DNA of 64,000 bases from Phoronis australis (taxonomy: Eukaryota > Phoronida > Phoronidae), in contig NMRA01000242.1 of assembly GCA_002633005.1 (NCBI GenBank), forward strand, positions 406,868 to 470,867, given 5' to 3'. The notes beneath the pieces were generated by a model. That model made no database searches. It was not told the DNA's origin and worked only from the letters and a program-made list of their open reading frames with translations. This document shows positions 25,201 through 38,001 of the stretch, piece after piece (position 1 is the first letter of the stretch; every line of letters starts with the position of its first letter). The translations under genes and the position numbers were made by a program.

Positions 25201-27600
25201 CTCATTTTAAATATCACAATAATGAATAAATAAATAAATAAATAAAAGTAGTAATCAAACTGATGGTTAGTTTCACTGTTGGTTTAAGAGTGTTCAAAAA
25301 AACTTGTAAGCACTCAGATATCTTTTGCAGTATATTAGACGTGTGTAGGACTGGGTGTTTAGGTGCTTAGGTATTTTTTTTGTTAAAATTATTCAAGTTG
25401 AGATTTTAGTATTCCTTGATTTTCTTTTGTGGGTGGTCTGCTCTACTACGGTAGTAGTAGTAAGTAGTGTGTAAATCCCCAGTCTCATATCGGCACCAGA
25501 TGAACATGGATCACATCCAGCACAATCTGGTGTGTGAACCCTTTAGTGATCCCTGTTAGTCCTGAAATATCTTGGAAGGCAGTTAATTTTTGCTGGTGCC
25601 TTATGGAACAGTGGAGAGTCTTGGATCAGTTGATGGGTGCTGTGTGCCATGACTGTTATTTTCTCAGTTGATACCCTGTTATAGCTTGGCATGGCATACT
25701 TGATACCTTGCTGTTAGCGCAGTTGTGTGGTTTGGAACTGTCAGTGAACTCGTCTCACTGCTATTGTCCTCCAATTTTCAATAAGTTTTTGGATGGTTTA
25801 AATGAACAGTTCAACTAGGTGTGTGGTGAACTAGTTGTAAACCCAGCTTTCCCTGGTCTATTTGTAGGGCTTACAAAGCAGTATTGACTGTATTTACTGT
25901 GGTTATTTGGAAGTTCAATTAATTCTTGTAAAGCTTTGAACTGGGGTTGCGTCCTTTTGTGAAGTATAGGTTAAAACCTTTGAGGCAGAAAAAAATCAAC
26001 TGAAATTAGCTTATAGTAATTTCGTTACAGAATGCTTTTTTATTTATTGTCTTTCATTTTCAGAAGATGTCCTTTGACAGGTACATAGTTCTGGGGTTGT
26101 CTGTCAAACTTGTGTTCTTTGGAGATGGTTCAAGGTGTTTGGTGGATAGACCTGCTCTCTGTCAGTAACACGGGAACTACCAGCGGCGAACATGCCCCCA
26201 CTTATTATGTGTTTGGGACCTTATATTCTTAATCTACTGTATTTACAACCCATGTTTCCCTTCATGGCGTGGTACCCATATCTCAAACCAATTATCTATG
26301 ATTTTTTCTGGACTTTCTGCTTGTGTTATTTGGTGAGCAATATCCGAGTATGACAATTCTGATTTTGTGAATGAGTTAAAACCAAAATTGCCATTTTTCT
26401 CTGCCAATGGCTGACCTTGCGAAAATAAGCAAAAAAATTCCTTACATGCTGCGAAGTACAAAGTAGATAAATGAGGAATACCTTTTGAAAAGTTTGACAA
26501 AATAATGGCCGTGTGAAGTTAGTAACAGTGGTTACAGAATTGTTTAAATCTGCATTTTGCCCCGTTTAACTGGCATTGGCGACTCAAGAAGGTGCCTCAG
26601 AGTTAAATTGGAGTTGACTAACCAGAGTGCAATTGCTACATTTGTTGGTTAGAGTGCACGGATTAAACTTTTCAACTTAATTCCATTCTATGCTTTTTTC
26701 CACAAATTTTCTATCTACAGTATTGTATTTTCTAGATACAGTATTGTATTTTCTAGATACAAAAATGAAGGGTCAAGGGTAAAAATTCTTCAGTGTGGGA
26801 CACAATGTGGTGGACAGGTGAAATTTCATTTTGTCAAATTTCGCAACAAAAATATCATTTCAGAATAATTTACATTGCTTTTAGCATGGCGTAGCTATTA
26901 CCAAACAACATTTGGTAAACTTTTGAGCATTTTGCAACGATGTGGACAGCCTCTTAGTCTGAAAAATAGAGTATGGCAAGTTTAGCAATGTAGAATTTTT
27001 ACGGTATACTATTATTCCCGTCTACTATTAATAGAAATCGTGAAAATTTCCAGTCTACACTATTGTTATATTACGTGACTTCGGGCTTGACAGTCCATTG
27101 AAGTCATTCCAAGCCAATTGCCAAGTGGCAGTTGCCTCTTGGACAAACAGTTTGGATGCTCGGCTCTCGTGGGGTAATATGGGTGTTGGCAGATTCTATA
27201 ACACTTATTATTACTGTCTCTACAACTCGTGAGATTAACTTTGGTTCTTCCCTTATGTAAAACGTAACACACTATTTTTTCTAGGACTACACCACAGAAT
27301 ACAAGTCTTCTTGAGCTCTTTTCATCACTTTTAGAACAGACCTTTAGCAGAGCTTGTAAACATTTTATCAACAATCACTGCATTCATCCACAAGTGTTAG
27401 TTGATGAACCTGGGTAAATAATGACAAGATAAATACAGGCTGTGTATCTAGTAATCCTTGATACCACTATAATTTCTCAGTCACAGACTGTGCAATGTAT
27501 TCATAAACATGCAGTCCATTCACAGTGGTATGTACAGGCATGCATTTGAAACACTCTGAGACTTGCAAAAGGTAAATGTAAAGTTTATTGAATACAAGGT
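22250..27600. other. No gene recognised; minor repeats
   Basis: AT-rich sequence with no convincing exon. It includes a 21-bp direct repeat around 26719-26760 (TACAGTATTGTATTTTCTAG) and an AAAT microsatellite. It may be the upstream region of the plus-strand NIPA gene or hold a non-coding first exon, but nothing shows this directly. Confidence 0.4.
25222..25247. repeat. (AAAT)n microsatellite
   Basis: About six AAAT units in a row. Confidence 0.95.
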
Positions 27601-27649
27601 CAATGACACATTGTTCAATTTTACAAAATAATACCTTACTTGTCCAGGG

Positions 27650-28045
27650 TTAGCAACCAGGGCTCTTAAATTGGGAAACTTAAAAATCAGGGGTGGGTGT
27701 TAAGCCGAGCATGGGCGCTTAAAAGCAAAATTTTCGAGAATTTGGGGCTGGGTGCTCTCCTGAACGGTTGATCATGTTAACGCTCAGGTAGCTAAAGTTA
27801 TGTCTGACTTAACATCAGCGGAATGTAGACAATGTAGTAATGTGCTTAACGTCCAAAATCTAGTGATCGCGCTTTGGGAGCTAAAATTCGCGCGAGATGG
27901 GTGTTCACAAAGACACGGGCTCTTTCAAGGAAGTCTTTATCGGATAAATTGGGGGTGGGTGTTAAGCCAAGCATGGGCGTTAAAATGTGAAAGTTTGGAA
28001 ATTTCAGGGGTGGACCATTAGCCGAACATGGACGCTAACCCAGTT
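27650..28045. repeat. Repeats related to the sub-terminal units of the 32229-34038 element
   Basis: The stretch has several copies of a GGGTG(G/T)GTGTTAAGCCGAGCATGG-type motif alternating with short AT-rich spacers. The same motif fills both end regions of the 32229-34038 element. No clear TIR pair bounds this copy, so it is probably a truncated or older relative. Confidence 0.65.
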
Positions 28046-30690
28046 GTGTGTGGTAGTTGCAGGTATGATGCAAAATACTAATAGATACACATATACTTGG
28101 ACTAGGTGCTAGTAGGTTACAATGCCAACAATTCGTCATGCAACAACAACCTTTTTATGTATAAAGAAAACTGCATTGTATTGTCAGGTTTGTAAGTAAT
28201 GCTTTTAAACATGCCATTTTGGACAACCTCCACACTCTGCCGGTAGAAAACTACTCAGGTCACCAAGAACAGTGCATACAGAACGAATGTGAAACTATGT
28301 TTTAACTTCTCCCTTATTACAACCTAACGTAATTCTTCTTTTCTTGTGACATTATGTCTTCTACCTATTTTTATGTTTAGTATTAGAGCAAATTCAAGTA
28401 ATGGGGTAGACATGTAACTTGTGCTAACATGTAACAGCTGAACACAAGCAATGCCATCTTCAGGTTATTTACCGTATAACCCTAAAATGTCCTAATTTTG
28501 GCCTACTTTGTAACACACCATAGTTTCTCAGAAGTGACTGATTGTATTCATGTGAAACTTTTAGATGCACTGTTAGCAACTGTTTTTAAAATGTTCCACT
28601 TTTACATGAGGAGCTGTCAAAAATAGGATTTATATGTGATTTTATAAAAAAATTAAAGTTACATAAAACAAAAATGAGATGATAATTTAGGAAATTGTGA
28701 TTTTCGTTTTGAGCTAATATCTTGAAAACTTATACCATATGAAATTTGGTCACGTCATTGGTCTTGTTTTTTGCTATGAACATACTTTTCGTTTTTGTTA
28801 AATTGTCCACAAAAGCCAAGGTCACGTGCCCTAATTAGAGGCAGGTTACAATAGTATGAAGTCAAAAATAAAATTCTACGGAATTTCTGTTTTCATGAAA
28901 TGTACTTTTGCTTCGTATACATTTGGTTAATGGGGTGGCCCCAGATTACACAGGGACACTTGACTCTTGTTATATTTACCCACAATGCCGTAAACATCCG
29001 TCAGGCACATTTGCTGCCTAGTTTTCGTGCCACTGGAGTTTCACATGTTATTTCTCTGATTCTTCACAAGTTTTTCTCAGTTGCATTACTTTATTTGTCT
29101 TTCCAATGCCAACAAAGTGTTGCTGCTTCGCTGTGGACTGAAACTCTTGATGTGAGAAAGTTTCATAAATTGGGCAAATACCTGTGGATGCGTGATCTGA
29201 AATTGTTCGCCTTCCCAACATCAATGACAGATATGAAAATGTGTCTGATTTCCAAAACTAGGTCACATGCTTTCTAAGGTACCGGACAAAGGAGAGTTCT
29301 GTATCTTATTGTACAGACATGTTGATGAGGTTCTACACAACCTAAAGTGCATCAGAGAGATGGAGTCCATGCACTTTTGAACAGGAGTTAAATATGGACT
29401 TATTTTAATCAGTTTGTCATTTCTCTCGCTTTTACGTTGTGGCATTGTTGCTTTGGGTGTATCACGGTTTTGCATTAAAGTGGTGTTCAAGGCCTCTTGT
29501 ACATTCTCCTAGCAGAGCAGTATGAATATTACCTGTAGTGTATTACAGCATGACAAAAGCTAATGGGTGACTGCTATGGTACTTCAAACTCGGTCAATGG
29601 CATGGGTGTGATATGTTTGTTGACGCGCTTGTCTGGCGCTGGTGGGTTTTCTATATTGTAGGAAATGCCACTGCAGTTAATTTTGATTTCAAAAAGTCCA
29701 GATTGAGGGTACCTTAAATGTATGTACCAGTCGTAAGTAGATCACAAATGCCACGTCCATTGTACAAAACATCTGAGCCCAGAATCTAATCTCCCAACAC
29801 AGACTACGTCCTGTTTTGAGTGGGCAGTTTGGGTGACTGGCAACCTTTGTAAGTCCACCGCTGCGAGCAAGTTGAACCCTTAACAGACCCAGCGACCTGT
29901 TTCATGGAAAGCGACTTTTAGTCGTAAAGGACAGAAATTTGGTCTTATTCTCCCAGTCCACGATTGCAAAATTATCTTTGTAACTCACGTTTTTGTAACT
30001 CAAGTTTTTGTACATATTCTCACAGACTTAGCATGTTTGCTTGGGTGAAATTCATATTTTTTTTTCTGAAATAGTTTGGAACGTAAGACCAAATTTCTGT
30101 CACTTTCATGAAAGCAGACCCCAGAACACTTACTACATTGTGAAATTTTCTATCGGACTGAAAAAGTGTCCTTGTCATGCCCTACAAAATTTTGGGCGTA
30201 CAATAATTGTTGCTGCACCCCACGAATGTCTACAATAGCCGGACATGTATACCACACACAGGGTTCTTAGTGAGATCTTAGAAAGTTTTCAGTGAAGCAT
30301 GGTTATAGTTGCTGTACCATGCCAAGGGCTGAATTGCATAAGGATTCGACTCCACCCCAGATTTAGTGTATCTACTGAGTCTACATATTCCTAAAATGTC
30401 AAGACATTCTTGCATTTTTGTGAAAAATACATTTATTTGCCGTCTGTCACTTGGTGGCTACTCAGCTTGTGGCTAGTTTTGACAAAGTGCACATAACCCT
30501 TGTTATGAGAACTATCAAGTTATAGACAACTACTGACATGAAACTTATTTGTTTTCCAGAGGCTTGACATAATTGAAGCACATTTACTGGAAGATATGCT
30601 TTAATTTCATCTTTACCTTTATATTGTCTACATTGTCTGTGTCATATTTTGTGGGTGTGCACCAGGCTTTCTCACTGTTCCTGTTTTAAC
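28046..30690. other. No gene recognised
   Basis: About 2.6 kb upstream of the first recognised NIPA exon. Open stretches such as 28900-29277 have no recognisable motif. The start of transcription of the NIPA gene could lie here but cannot be placed. Confidence 0.4.
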
Positions 30691-30696
30691 TTTCAG

Positions 30697-30900
30697 AAAC
30701 TTGCGTATACGGCCTTGCTGACTATAGCTGTTCTGTGTACAATCTTATGGCTTGTCTATAGCACAGCTTTCCAAAGTTCTTCTCTCAGGCCTGCTACCAT
30801 GGCAACTAGTCAGGNTGCCACTTCTGAAACTCTTACACTTAAAGGAACTGGTAGCAGACTGACTGGACTGTTAAAAAAGATAAGTTGCAGTGAATTGCCA
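30697..30900 (+). CDS. NIPA-type magnesium transporter, first recognised exon (start ATG probably at 30799)
   Basis: A pyrimidine-rich tract ending TTTCAG is followed by 204 open bases and donor CCA/GTAATT. An ATG at 30799 lies in an excellent Kozak context (ACCATGG), which makes it my preferred start and gives 34 residues from this exon. The exon ends in phase 0, matching the next exon at 34421. Upstream of that ATG the frame stays open back through the acceptor and encodes a hydrophobic stretch (LLTIAVLCTILWLVYSTAF). So either the front part is 5' UTR or a longer form has an extra membrane segment. One base is N (about 30815). Confidence 0.6.
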
Positions 30901-31970
30901 GTAATTTGTCCATTTATCTCCTCTATGTGAAGAATGTGTTTTCACTGTACCCGAATGATTACTTACTTGTGATGTAAATTTGTGATGTTACATGAGTTGT
31001 AAATATGACAGTGCACATGTCTATATTCTATTCATCTGTGTAAGGCCTGATGACATCAGGTGAGTGTGTGTGTGTACTGGTCGACTACCCTCATATTATG
31101 TTACATATTTGCCTGCTTGATTGATTTTCAATGTTTTGTAGTAGACCTGTTTTTTGATGGTACGATAAATATCAAATTCATCACGATCCCTCAAAATCTT
31201 ATGTCAAAAAACGATTAAAAACCTCTGTCAGTCACTGAATTCTGTAAGTTTTTGTCTTAGCATGTATTAACGCTCCACATCTTAGTTTAGTAGTTCAAGA
31301 AATGAAAATTTTGCTTGTGGTATTTGCTTTGTCTTCCAGTTCTCTGTTTAAGGTGAGGGTGCCTTTGTTTAAGAAATTGGTCAACATATTTCATGTAATG
31401 TCATTGCTGAGTCTTCTATATCGTTAGTTGGTGTTTTGTTTTGTATTAACCCTTAATTTGTACTATTAGGGTGACTGTTTAATAGTTGTGGATAGTTTGT
31501 TACTATTCTCTGTTATTTATTAAATTGCAAAATTACTTCCAGAGATGACATTTCATTTGTTGTATATCATAGTTAAATAACACTTGGATTAAGTGCTTTG
31601 TGAGTCTTACTCATGAGGTACTACAGTAAACATTCAACTTTATGCCCCTGCGCAGACTGAGTCGTTGTGAACTTGCTCAACCCGTTCCTCAGTTGTAACT
31701 TGTTTGCAAAATTTTTTTGGCGGGATATGTTTCAAAGGAGTTTTTGTGAAGAATTTAAACTTTAGATCTTCTCAAATTTGATGGTATTCATATGACAAGT
31801 GAGTCCTAGATTTTGTTGTTTAAATTTACAATTTAAATGTCCATCTCTGATATTGAGACCTTATCTGAAGTTATTTTTAGATTCCATTGTGTACGAAATT
31901 CAGAATTTTTATGTCTCAGTTTGATACCCCCAAGAATAATGGGTGATTTTATCTGGCTAAAACAGTTGTT

Positions 31971-32216
31971 GATCTTTGCCCAGATTCTTGGTCTTTGCCT
32001 GGAGTCTTTGTCAGTGCCCGAAGTAATCATCTTTGCCCGAAGTCTTCGTCGTTACCCGGAGTCTGCCCAGAGTCTTTGTCATTGCCCGTAGTCTTCGTCT
32101 TTGCCCGAAATTTTTGTCATTGCCCGGGGTCTTTGTCGTTGCCTCGAGCCTTCATCTTTGCCTGTAGTCTTTACCTTTGCCTGCTGTCTTTGCCCATGGT
32201 CTTAGTCTTTACCCCA
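31971..32216. repeat. 18-bp minisatellite, about 13 degenerate copies
   Basis: Repeats of a GTCTTTGTCATTGCCCGA-like unit with many substitutions. It lies in the first NIPA intron, just left of a TIR element. The apparent reading frames are by-products of the 18-base period. Confidence 0.85.
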
Positions 32217-32228
32217 CTGAGGTACACT

Positions 32229-34038
32229 TACCGTAAACGTTCGGGCTAACGCCCTGGGTGGTTAAATTGGCATACCAAAAAATCTGGGGTGGGCAGTTAA
32301 CCAGACATGGGCGCTTAAACGTGAAACTTCAAAAAATCCAGGGTGGGCGGTTAACTGAACATGGGCGCTTATTACGACAGGCAAGCGCCCTGGGCGGTTA
32401 ATCTTACCTCGTGATCTAAGTACCCACACCACACACGTAGTCGTAGGCCTACTCGGAATGCGTAGCACTTTTCAAAGAGCGCTATCGTCACGTCGCCACA
32501 TGACGGGAAAAATGTCATAACAGCGAATGATCCTAACAAAGGTTATCATTCCCTCAGATTACTTATTCACTATTAAATTTACAGAATTGCTGAGTAATAG
32601 CCCCGTGCCGTCCTGTGGTCTTATTATTTAGCCCTGTAGAGCGCAGACGACCAGTGACCTCGCAGCCTCTACTTGGATTGCAACTATTTCATCTTGCTAA
32701 AGTGCGCGCGTGCAGGCTTCACGTGTTGCAGAGGTCACAGCAGACATCAAATTTATGGTTACAGCCTCGTACTAGCTGCCAAGTTCATAGTCAGGGAGCA
32801 GTTTTAAAATTGGTTGTAATAAAAGTTTGAAAACCTTAATTCAGATGTTTTTTGTGTTTGGGATGTTTATAGTCAACTCTCCGTGACTCAATGATATTTT
32901 CAGCGTATGGTTCTGTGGCTTGCTGTTTTATCTCGACTGCCCGGCATTGCTCACTTGCCGTTGCGCCAAACATGCTCGGCAAAGAAGTAGGCCCAAGACA
33001 AGAATCGGGGTTAAGCGGCCGCGTGCCACTCGTCAATCAAGAATAAAATTTTGAGCCACGGCATAAATATGTGATAAAACGCTACAAAACAGCGATGTTT
33101 CAATTCATAAACGATCACCTTACCAAACTTCGTGGTGGAAAAACATTTATTTGTCATGCAAGATGTCCAGATTATCCTATTTATATCACTTGCAATATCG
33201 CACTGCGGCACTGTTGGGTCCCGTTGTTAGCGCGCAATGTCTCAGTCGGCTGACAATCGTGACTTGGAAATGCCGTCAAGTAATATAACGGCCTCTTTTA
33301 ATATGCATCTCGTTTTTATGGCCAAAGATAGCGGCGGGATTCAGCACGCACGTAGGGCCTTTGTACGAGTCGCCTGTCAATCACATGTTGGTGTCAAGGT
33401 AACATGCACTCCAAAGTGTGGGAACTTGCGCACGTGCACCAGTACAAAGTCACATCAAAAGAGAATAGCGGCAGTCCTAAGTATCAGAAACAGGCGTGAC
33501 TATGTACTTTTAACCATTGTCTCATTTCTCTGGCCTGATTTTTTCGAATATATGTTTTATCAAGTGCATTGCAGACGAAAACTCAGCGTGGCAGACAAAG
33601 TCGCTGAAAGCGGAGGTTTTGACGCCGGTGGCGTTCTTAAACTTTGAAAACATGGGAAGAAAATAAAGTGACAAAAACGTTCAAGTATTATGTTTTGAAG
33701 TGAGTCCATGACCATAGACAATAACTCGTTACTTGTATAATTGCAATTCACATTGCTAAACCACCGTCTCGGAGGCCTGGTGTCGTTGCACTCATTGTGA
33801 TCATCGATCTTTTTCTAAAAGTCGGGGAATCGCGCGTTTCCTTAGCACTGGGCGCTAAATCTTCATTCTTTAAAAGTCGGGGATGGGCGCTTAACCGAGA
33901 GGTGGGCGCCTAACTGAAAATCTTAAAAAATCGCAGGGGGTCGCTTAACCGAGCAGTGGGCGGTTAAATCGAAAATCCACCTAAAGTAGGGGGTGGGCGG
34001 TTAACTGAGCATGGGCGTTAACTCGAACGTTTACGGTA
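32229..34038. mobile_element. 1.8-kb TIR element with sub-terminal repeats and TA flanks
   Basis: The left end reads TACCGTAAACGTTCGGG and the right end is its inverted partner, CTCGAACGTTTACGGTA. The match runs for about 26 bases with few mismatches. The outermost TA on each side could be the target duplication. Several copies of GGGTGGGCGGTTAACTGAGC-type units lie inside both ends. The inside (32500-33830) has open stretches, including plus 33237-33647, but no recognisable transposase, so it is probably non-autonomous. Confidence 0.75.
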
Positions 34039-34420
34039 GTTTTAGTATAGCTACATATTGATAGCAATTAAAGAGGAAAGCTACCGTTTCTGATGTTACC
34101 TTTACTAAAAATACAACTTCCTGTAATTTAATCAAGTAAATATAGATATAGGATGGTTTTGATAATTTTGACCGGTGTAAGATGTATGTCAACACTTGGA
34201 GATTTGAGTGTCCCCTTGTAGGAATCAGTGTGGGTTAACTGAGTGAGGTGTGGAAATGTCATACCAGCCTCTGTCATATTCTATCATGAAAGGACATTCA
34301 ACTCCATTTTATATCACAAAATATTGAAGTCAATGTAGTTCATTACTTTGAGTATTTGTACACCTTATGGTAATGATCTTGTGCTGGTTCTTATAATTAA
34401 TTTGTTCTTTTATTTTCCAG

Positions 34421-34619
34421 AGTGGTAATGACCACGCGAATGTAACCACAAGTACAACTGCAATCATGAATGTGACGTCCACAGCGGCTACTGGTGTGTC
34501 AGAGTACGACTTCTGGATTGGGCTTGGACTGGCTATGAGTTCTAGTCTGTTCATTGGCGCCAGCTTTATACTTAAGAAGAAAGGCTTGCTCAACTTGCAA
34601 CTGCAAGGCACTAGAGCCA
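34421..34619 (+). CDS. NIPA-type magnesium transporter, exon 2 (TM1)
   Basis: Acceptor TATTTTCCAG, donor CCA/GTAAGT, phase 0 in and 1 out. The first part encodes a Thr-rich stretch with NVT and NVTS sequons, typical of the extracellular N-terminus of NIPAL proteins. The second encodes [20 protein letters not shown] and ILKKKGLL, the highly conserved first membrane segment of the NIPA family. Confidence 0.93.
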
Positions 34620-35280
34620 GTAAGTAATGAATTGGTCTGTTGTGTGTCTTCTGGTATGTAGGGGCACTGCACTTTTTATTTCAGTCTGTTGTATGTTGGA
34701 TGAACGTCGGTCCCTTTTCAGATGTATAGTGGTGGGGTACCTGCCACCGTTATGGTGTGATTTGGACCCACGAATATGAATGGAAATGCACAGTTACATC
34801 ATTTTCAAATATTTGTCAGGTCTTGAACTTTTTCCGATTCTGACAGTTAACGCATGTGGGCAATTTAGTATGTAAATTTTGAAAAAATGTGTTTAAATGA
34901 ATCCATGTACTCGGATAACGATTGTATGTTCCCGGAGGAGTTGAAAAGGATAAGATTGACAGGGTCTATAGGCAGGTAATAATTTTCAAAGTGCTTAGTA
35001 ATCTACTGGGCTATGCAATTCTGGTGTAATTGTTATTATTTTCAATTTTGGGTTTTTAATTTTATTTGACTGGGTTCAAAATGTCGACTAAACATACAAT
35101 TAGTGGGATTGTGTAAAATGATGATCATCTTTTGTATCTGTTCTGCATGTGACGTACATGGTGGGTGCATAGCAGCACTCCATGTTGCTTTTCTTTATTT
35201 TTAAAATGTATCGGCTATGGTTTCGGAAGCTGTGTCATTTTGTCTGTCTATTTTTGGTACTTTTTGAGTAGCAAAAACTC

Positions 35281-35411
35281 TTACCAGAGACTTACTTATT
35301 GATGACATTAACTGAGCTCAACCAAAAAAATAATCATTTATGTAGAGACATAATACCAGAGACTTACTTATTGATGAGATTAACTTAGCTCAACCAAAAA
35401 TAAATAATCAT
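35281..35411. repeat. About 70-bp direct duplication
   Basis: Two adjacent copies share ACCAGAGACTTACTTATTGA and AGCTCAACCAAAAA, with a short spacer difference. Intronic. Confidence 0.85.
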
Positions 35412-35691
35412 GGGACTCGTTGCATAAATAAATGCAAGACGCCCTATGTCGCATAGCTCCCACTCTGTAGGAGCCAAGCCTAAGAGTGTAGAGATACACT
35501 TCATTATGGCGAGAAATCCTCGGTTACAGTATGGAAAAATCACTTCTAGTTTTACCTGCGCACATCTTGTGGAATAAATTTCACTGTGAGATAAAGTTAC
35601 AACAAAACTAAAAATTACAGTAGCAGTTAGTAAATACTCATTAAGGGATAGGGATAAATTTAGCATAAAGGGACAAAAAATGCTCGTGAAA

Positions 35692-36895
35692 CCACGCATT
35701 ATGCTGTCATCTCTGTCCGTCCGTACGTCCGTCCGTCCGTCCGTCCGTCCGTCCGTGCGGCCGTCCGGGCGGCGTCCGGCGTCCGCTGCTCTATCTCCAA
35801 AACCCTTTGACATACGTTCATGAAATTTGGCACATATGTTCCATTCATGAATGGGATGGCATGTGCGAACTTTCGGACGGATTCGACTACCGGTGTGCCC
35901 CCTAGTGGCAATTTTAGTTTTTTACGCTTACCTTTGTATCTTCAAAAGTCCTGAATGAATTTTCATGAAATTTGGTATATAGGCACCTATTAGTAAGATG
36001 ACGCTATCCTGCCGTTTTCAGATGGATTCGACATAGTTTGCGCCACCTAGTGGCCATTTTTAGTGTTTTCGAGTTTTTTGTGCGTCCACCCCTCTATCAA
36101 CCAAACCGCTCAAAGGATGATTGTGAAAATTGGCATGTATATGCTTACTATGTAGAGGACGGTTGACGATGATTTTCCGACGATTTCGACTACTGTGGCG
36201 CCTCCTAGTGGCAGTTTTGTTTTTTTTGCGCCTATGGCTGTATCTNGTGTATGTGCTTACTATAAGGAAGACAGCTGACAATGATTTTCAGACGATTTGG
36301 ACTACTGTGGCGCCTCCTAGTGGCAGTTTTGTTTTTTTTTGCGCCCATTGCTGTATCTCCCAAACCGTTTGCAGGATCTTTACTAAATTTAGCAAGTGTA
36401 TTTATGTGATGTTGACAACGGACAATGACGACTTTAGGATGATTCTGACTACCGGTATGCCTCTAGTGGCAATTTTAGTATTTGCCTCTAGCGGCAATTA
36501 TAGTATTTTACATTGACCTCTGTATTTTCATAGGTCTTCAGGTGTATACTTTGTGTTACTTCGTGACTATGAAGGAAAAGTTCCAAGTAGAAATTTGTTT
36601 CTGGCATTCTAATGCTGTTCTAATCTCGTATGTTGGTAAATTTGTTTTTAATTCTATGTTTCTGTGGTGCTTTAAGCAACTGGTGTATAGGATGTGCTTG
36701 TATTATGAAGATGTTTACTCACATTTTGCCTCTAGCCTATTGAGGAGACAATGACCATGCCTTTCCATTTTGCTAAGTACAACATACTACATATATGCCC
36801 TCTACTGGCCACTTTATGGTACCACTAAACAACCCTAGAGGGATACCGTATGCGGTGCAATTGTGGGCGCATTTCAACGCTCTGCGTTGCTCTTG
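35692..36895 (+). mobile_element. Helitron-like CCTAGTGGC element, copy 1 (5'-truncated)
   Basis: The sequence starts within the CGCATTATG(C)CGTCATC 5' region, runs through a CCGT microsatellite and blocks carrying C(C/A/T)CCTAGTGGC motifs, and ends with the shared 3' end GTGGGCGCATTTCAACGCTC. A perfect 6-bp-stem hairpin, CAACGC-TCT-GCGTTG, lies at 36875-36889. The body matches 43028-45010 closely but has fewer internal repeat units. It lies in a NIPA intron. Confidence 0.8.
35705..35765. repeat. (CCGT)n microsatellite
   Basis: A run of GTCC units, nearly pure, near the 5' end of the Helitron-like element. The corresponding place in the copy at 43075-43105 has a shorter run. Confidence 0.95.
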
Positions 36896-37064
36896 TTGCT
36901 AAATTTTGAAAATTTAGATTTCTTCGTAAGGCGACTGATAACCTCCCTTTGGTCTAAGAAGTGAACTTTGGCTTTGACCACTTTCAAGTTGATTCCAATT
37001 TAGATGGGAAGTAATATCTGGATTTGTTAAAAGTTAACAGTTATTCCTTTTGGCCACACTTGGT

Positions 37065-37124
37065 GCATAAAGTGACATGCATAAAGGGATACTCTTGAAG
37101 TGACACGCATGAAGTCACGCACAT
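37065..37124. repeat. Left remnant of the 14-bp tandem array
   Basis: Degenerate units of CATAAAGTGACATG and GAAGTGACACGCAT type. The array resumes at 40957 after the transposon, so this is the part cut off by the insertion. Confidence 0.8.
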
Positions 37125-37169
37125 TTAAGGAGAATGGCACCAAAAAACAACGTATTTTGTATTATTTTA

Positions 37170-37290
37170 ACCATATATAATAAAGCATAAAAATAGTTCC
37201 AGGTGATCAGTGCAATGGGCCCACATGCGAGGCCTGCGCATGTCTGGTACAATGTGTATCAGACCGCCTGCAATTGTTTTTTTTATTATT
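37170..37290 (+). mobile_element. Short SINE/MITE-like insert nested in the TTAA element
   Basis: This segment is absent from the other TTAA element copy, which reads straight from GTATCAATTTAG into ATCGAG. It is bounded by TATTATTT on both sides. Its core, CCAGGTGATCAGTGCAATGG, matches the reverse complement of 45465-45592 and more loosely 51728-51830. Confidence 0.7.
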
Positions 37291-38001
37291 TAGATCGAGT
37301 AGTTCCACTCGGTAACAGCAAATTCAGTTCTTTTAGTTGATACCAGACGGCTTACAGAGGTGCTGAAATTAACCAGCAGTTCACGAGACGCTTGCTGGTG
37401 TCAGCTTATCACTTGACTTCATTGCTTTACACCAGTAAATCATCACAATTCAATGCAAAACCCTTACAAATACAATGAATTTTTGAACTAACGAATTCTT
37501 TTATTTTGCTGTTACAGATTTATAGAAAGTTTAAATGTACCATAGCCTACAAAATTCAGTAGTCCAACTTACCTAGGTCGGTTGCAGTATTTAAGTTTGG
37601 ATATTTTCGGTGATAAATTAGATTTATTCTTCCGTGAAATAGAGACAGGAGAGCATATGTGTGTGTTTTGATTTTAGACTTACAAATTGTTTCAGTTCTA
37701 AACACACACAACGCTCGTTATAGCCCAGTGGCTCGCAACCTGATCAGGCCCGTCGCGGACTGGAGACAACACAAACAAAAACCAGCTGAGCTAGTTGGAT
37801 GCCAAAGTTAAAAACTGAACTTCCAGTCATGAAAAGAATAGACTAGTGAACCAAAAAGTAATGTGCCAGTAAATATTTTTGTGAGTTGGCTACGAAATTG
37901 CAAATCTACTTACTCGTCGGGGGCCGCAACTGAAGTCAGGTTTCAATTCTACAGAACTGTGAGGACGAAAGGTGTACAATAACAATGATTTGAATAATGT
38001 A

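Noticed and set aside
33237-33647. 136-codon plus-strand open frame inside the TIR element
   Set aside because: No transposase or other motif recognised; length alone is not enough in this composition.
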